Shown here piece after piece: positions 5,817-8,923 of a stretch of DNA of 8,923 bases (position 1 is its first letter; each line of letters starts with the position of its first letter). The notes below the pieces were generated by a model. It was given only the letters and a program-made list of their open reading frames with translations. It had not been told where the DNA came from and ran no database searches. The DNA is from Calditrichota bacterium (GTDB lineage: Bacteria; Zixibacteria; MSB-5A5; GN15; FEB-12). A program made the translations under genes and the position numbers. The DNA is taken from contig DAOWIC010000095.1 of the NCBI GenBank assembly GCA_030641085.1, positions 1 to 8,923 of the forward strand, written 5' to 3'.

Positions 5817-7825
5817 AGCGCCTGGCGACATATCTGGTCTGTCTGCTGGTTATCTCCGGCAGCGCGTTGGCCGACTGGGATGGCGGGACGCAATCACCGT
5901 TCACGTTCGGGGCGGGTGCCCGTGATCTGTCTTTGGGCGGAGCGGGCATAGCTACCTGCGATTACTGGTCGGCACCGTTCTGGAATCCCTCCCGCCTGGC
6001 CCAGGCCCAACGATTCACAGTCGGCGGTTTCCACAGCCAGTTGTACGATTCGGATGTCGCTTACCAGTATTTCGCAACGGTGTTTCCGACCCTCGATTGG
6101 GGTTCATTCGCTGTCGGTATCTTCCGTCTTGGCGTGGATGGTATCGAGCAGCGCGACGCGGGCAATCTGCTCCTGGGAGAGTTCGACGATAATCGACTCG
6201 GGTTCTATTTGGCCTATGGCCGTCATCTGTCGGGATACAATGTCGGCATGGCCGTCACATTTGAAAATCATTCGATCGATACCTACAGCGCTACCTCGTC
6301 GTTGGGGCTGAACCTGTCGCTGGGACGGACGCTGCTGTTTAACTTCAGTCGTCTGAGATCGCTGTCGGTCGCCGTTAACGCGAAAAACATTATCCGACCG
6401 GGAATCAAACTGGTTGGCGAAACAATAAAATACCCGACCGAGCTTGATCTGGGTCTGTCGCTTGCGGTTGTGCCCAACCCGGGCTGGGATCAGGCGCTAT
6501 CCGTGTCGGCAAGACTTTCGAAGGTTGACGAGATTGACGCCCGGCTGGCGCTGGGAGTGGAATATAGCTTTGGAGAAATGCTGCACCTGCGCGGCGGCGT
6601 TGAACAGGATGCGCCGGCATTTGGCGCCGGGATCGGCTACCATTCGATGATATTCGATTACGCATATCTGGATCGTGAACTGGGCGCGCTGCACATGTTC
6701 AGCTTCACCTCTGCCTTCGGTATGCCGACCGGCGAGAAGAGACTGCAGCGGGCGCAGGAGAGAGAGGCCGAGTTTAATGCTGTCATGAGCGACCGCCTGG
6801 CCAGCCGCAACCGTCAGATGATGTCCGATCTGGTGCGCCAGGGCAAGGAACAGCTTGACCTGGACAATCCAGCCGAGGCCTCCGATTGTTTTGACCGGGC
6901 GCTTTTCCTGGCCCACAGTATAGAGGCCGACACGACTGAAATCAGTGTCCTGGCCGTCCGTGCCCTGACTTTGCTCGATGAGACCACGAGGATCAACCGG
7001 TACAATGGATATATCGATTCGGTGTATAACTATCTCCCGAAGGAGGATTTTCTTTCTGTCAGGCATTTCGCAGGACTTGCTCTGACTGAGATGCCTGATT
7101 CAGCCGAGGCGGACAGCCTGTTGGCGGTTGCCGAGGACGCTCTGGACCGGGCCACATCACAGGAGGAAATGATTCGAGAGCGGTTGGGGACGGCTGACTC
7201 CCTGCTGAACTACGGTAAGGTTGATCGGGCCTACTCGTTGATCAAATCGCTGCACGACTTTGCCCCGGACCACGCCGATGTTATCCGGGCGATGAAGCGA
7301 GCCGAGTTCGATCGCTGGCGTATTCATGCTTCCAAAGTTTATGCCGAGGGGAATTTGCCCGAGACGATGGCGGCACTCGACTCCGCTCTGGTACTCTTCC
7401 CGGGCCATAGCTGGTGCCTTGAGCTAAGGCGTGAGGTCAGCAACCAGATGAAACGACCGGTTGCGCTTGTCGTTGAGCGGGCACCCGCAAAGGCGGAGCC
7501 GCTCAGTCCCGAGTTGCTCAAGGAAGTGGAGACAGCTTATCGCTCGGCCCAGGGCTACTTCACGGAAGGCAATCTCAATGGCGCCGTGGCGCTCTGGGAA
7601 AAGGTCGAACGACTGGCTCCGAACTATCAATCGGTCAGAGAATATCTCGTCAATGCTTACAAGTTCATGGGCATTGAATTGTACGGACAGAACCGACTTC
7701 AGGCGGCGGTGGACATCTGGTCCAAAGCGTCGCAGCTTGACCCGGAGAATACCGAAATCAATGAGTATATGAAGCGTACCGAACGCGAGATCAAGAAGAT
7801 GCGAGAACTGTCGTATGAGCAATAA
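5813..7825 (+). CDS. PorV/PorQ-like outer-membrane beta-barrel fused to a C-terminal TPR region
   Basis: Residues 1-20 are a signal peptide (MKR, hydrophobic core, cleavage after ALA before D21); there is no lipobox. Residues about 21-304 resemble the PorV/PorQ (UPF0164-like) barrel family. They open with SPFTFGAGARDLSLGGAGIA and a Y-W-S-A-P-F-W-N-P-S-R-L segment, then show alternating aromatic/hydrophobic strands. Residues 305-345 are a charged, probably coiled-coil linker (GEKRLQRAQEREAEF). From about 336 to the end the protein is helical with TPR-like units near 336-371, 456-493, 504-533, 575-608 (FTEGNLNGAVALWEKVERLAPN) and 619-652 (LQAAVDIWSKASQLDPEN). A Pro/Ala linker lies near 549-565. 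Family knowledge: PorV-type barrels shuttle type IX cargo at the outer membrane. The TPR half would face the periplasm. Overlap with the cargo-like gene upstream supports a role as its export or attachment partner, but this is inference. PorV/PorQ proteins usually lack such a long extra half. Confidence 0.92.
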   Translation: MKRLATYLVCLLVISGSALADWDGGTQSPFTFGAGARDLSLGGAGIATCDYWSAPFWNPSRLAQAQRFTVGGFHSQLYDSDVAYQYFATVFPTLDWGSFAVGIFRLGVDGIEQRDAGNLLLGEFDDNRLGFYLAYGRHLSGYNVGMAVTFENHSIDTYSATSSLGLNLSLGRTLLFNFSRLRSLSVAVNAKNIIRPGIKLVGETIKYPTELDLGLSLAVVPNPGWDQALSVSARLSKVDEIDARLALGVEYSFGEMLHLRGGVEQDAPAFGAGIGYHSMIFDYAYLDRELGALHMFSFTSAFGMPTGEKRLQRAQEREAEFNAVMSDRLASRNRQMMSDLVRQGKEQLDLDNPAEASDCFDRALFLAHSIEADTTEISVLAVRALTLLDETTRINRYNGYIDSVYNYLPKEDFLSVRHFAGLALTEMPDSAEADSLLAVAEDALDRATSQEEMIRERLGTADSLLNYGKVDRAYSLIKSLHDFAPDHADVIRAMKRAEFDRWRIHASKVYAEGNLPETMAALDSALVLFPGHSWCLELRREVSNQMKRPVALVVERAPAKAEPLSPELLKEVETAYRSAQGYFTEGNLNGAVALWEKVERLAPNYQSVREYLVNAYKFMGIELYGQNRLQAAVDIWSKASQLDPENTEINEYMKRTEREIKKMRELSYEQ

Positions 7826-8923
7826 GCAACAGGACGGGCTGCAGCGCGATTGGCCGGAATCACGCCAGTACAAAAGATCAATCCGGCTTGAGTTTTCTCT
7901 TTATATGTCCGGAATGATTCTGCTGTTGATGCTGGCTACCGGGCAGGTGATTACCAGTCGCTATGTCGATACGGTTACTCGCAGTATCGCCGAGAAGCTG
8001 CTGGTGCAGGCGCGCGCCTATTCCGGTCCGGCCGGCAAACTGCTTTTCTCCTGGGATGGCTCCGATGCCTTGTTGCTGACCAATATCTGCAAGAAGCTGG
8101 AGGCCGACAGCAAAGATGTTTACTGGGTCGGCATTTCCGGCCGGGAGAACACATTTCTGGCTCATACCGATATCAAGCAAGTGATTGCCGCCTCTTCGCT
8201 GACGCTTTCGAGCAGCGCCCGCTACAGGGATCTCATGCGTGAGGGGGAGACATTCGATTTCCGTGGTGACACGATACAAATTTCGGTGCCTATAATTGAG
8301 AATGGTGTCACGGTGGGCCGTCTCGGGGTGGCATCCCCGGCCGATCAGATATCCGAGGCGCGGCAATCGTCGATCCTGTCCATTGTCTCCATTACCGTGT
8401 TGATTACATTGCTGGGTATCCCGCTCACGATGGCTCTGATGCACCGCAAGCTGCGGCCGATCAGTATCATTACGGACCATTTGAAAGCGATCGACTTTGA
8501 TGACATCAAGCTCGAAATTCCGATCAGCGGTCGTAACGAGCTTGGCTACCTGGCCGAGATTTTACGGGTCATGGGCACCAAGCTCAACGGCGCCCAGAGG
8601 GAAATGATCGAACGGGAACGGATCGCTCGCGAACTTGAAATCGCCCGCGAGATTCAGGCCAACATTCTCCCGCGCAGCTATCCCGCCGGCACCAGATTCA
8701 CTTTTGCCGGCACCTATCGCAGCGCCCGTGAGGTTGGCGGTGATTATTACGACTTTATCGAGTACGATGACTCGCGTCTTGGTTTTCTGGTGGCCGATGT
8801 GTCCGGCAAATCCCTGCCCGGCATGCTGGTCATGCTCCTGACCCGCGATATCGTCCGGCATTACGCCAGGACCATCCACCAGCCGGCACAATTGCTGTCG
8901 GCCGTGAATGCCGAGTTGTCAAA
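7815..8923 (+). CDS. Membrane sensor with HAMP and RsbU/SpoIIE-type PP2C phosphatase domain (3'-partial)
   Basis: An uninterrupted frame runs from ATG 7815 to the window end (369 codons), so the gene is cut off. Residues 1-26 are cytoplasmic. TM1 is about 27-48 (YMSGMILLLMLATGQVI), a periplasmic sensor region spans about 49-185, and TM2 is about 186-209. HAMP spans about 207-258 (KLRPISIIT, then NELGYLAEILRVM). A coiled linker contains the typical ARELEIAREIQANILP (271-286). The phosphatase domain begins after that with GGDYYD (308-313) and DVSGK (328-332), where D310 and D328 are the expected metal-binding Asp residues. Family role: dephosphorylation of a serine-phosphorylated anti-sigma antagonist in partner-switching control, driven here by an envelope signal. 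The start overlaps the previous gene by 11 nt; the upstream GAG is a weak ribosome site, so translational coupling is likely. The next in-frame ATG lies inside TM1 and is a poorer start. The periplasmic domain resembles a small Cache/CHASE-like sensor only in position, not by a recognised motif. Confidence 0.94.
   Translation, partial: MSNKQQDGLQRDWPESRQYKRSIRLEFSLYMSGMILLLMLATGQVITSRYVDTVTRSIAEKLLVQARAYSGPAGKLLFSWDGSDALLLTNICKKLEADSKDVYWVGISGRENTFLAHTDIKQVIAASSLTLSSSARYRDLMREGETFDFRGDTIQISVPIIENGVTVGRLGVASPADQISEARQSSILSIVSITVLITLLGIPLTMALMHRKLRPISIITDHLKAIDFDDIKLEIPISGRNELGYLAEILRVMGTKLNGAQREMIERERIARELEIAREIQANILPRSYPAGTRFTFAGTYRSAREVGGDYYDFIEYDDSRLGFLVADVSGKSLPGMLVMLLTRDIVRHYARTIHQPAQLLSAVNAELS

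Noticed and set aside
6497..7066. Antisense open frame (189 codons) opposite the barrel-TPR gene
   Set aside because: The opposite strand encodes a clear barrel end and TPR region; the antisense translation looks random.
7878..8480. Antisense open frame (200 codons) at the right end
   Set aside because: It lies opposite the TM/sensor/HAMP part of the phosphatase gene, whose motifs are unambiguous; the antisense product is rich in His/Gln/Arg without domain features.
8562..8891. Antisense and alternative-frame ORFs over the phosphatase domain
   Set aside because: The sense frame carries the ELEIAREIQ linker, GGDYYD and DVSGK motifs, so the others are shadows.
1..8923. CRISPR array, tRNA, riboswitch, promoter or terminator
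   Set aside because: The window is filled by overlapping coding frames, and no short direct repeats with spacers, cloverleaf or hairpin-plus-T-run was seen.

Overview
The window looks like a tightly packed three-gene operon on the + strand from a bacterium of the FCB group, but probably outside classical Bacteroidota. The main pointer is the C-terminal tail of the first protein: YPNPFNP followed by a FlgD/Por-type immunoglobulin-like fold. This form of the type IX-like sorting tail is common in lineages such as Zixibacteria, KSB1/Calditrichota-like groups, Marinimicrobia and Ignavibacteria. A PorV/PorQ-like beta-barrel encoded immediately downstream fits the same picture. The phylum is an inference; no rRNA or core marker is present.

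Layout: (1) 3-5816, a giant secreted multidomain protein of at least 1,937 residues, open at its 5' end. It consists of a Big_2-like Ig domain, three copies of a ~317-residue two-module repeat, a CARDB-like domain, four copies of a second ~163-171-residue module, and the sorting tail. No enzymatic domain was recognised. (2) 5813-7825, a 670-residue protein with a signal peptide, a PorV/PorQ-like outer-membrane barrel and a long TPR-like helical C-terminal half. (3) 7815-8923, open at the 3' end, an inner-membrane sensor protein with TM, periplasmic domain, TM, HAMP and the start of an RsbU/SpoIIE-type PP2C phosphatase domain.

The genes overlap by 4 nt (ATGA) and 11 nt. There is no intergenic gap, no internal promoter or terminator, and no RNA gene, mobile element or CRISPR array. 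The arrangement suggests coupled translation of a large surface protein, a barrel/periplasmic-adaptor partner, and a sensor phosphatase that could signal from the envelope to a partner-switching regulator. The cargo/barrel pairing resembles the order of SprB-SprF in Flavobacterium gliding motility, but the module types differ and the functional link is a hypothesis.
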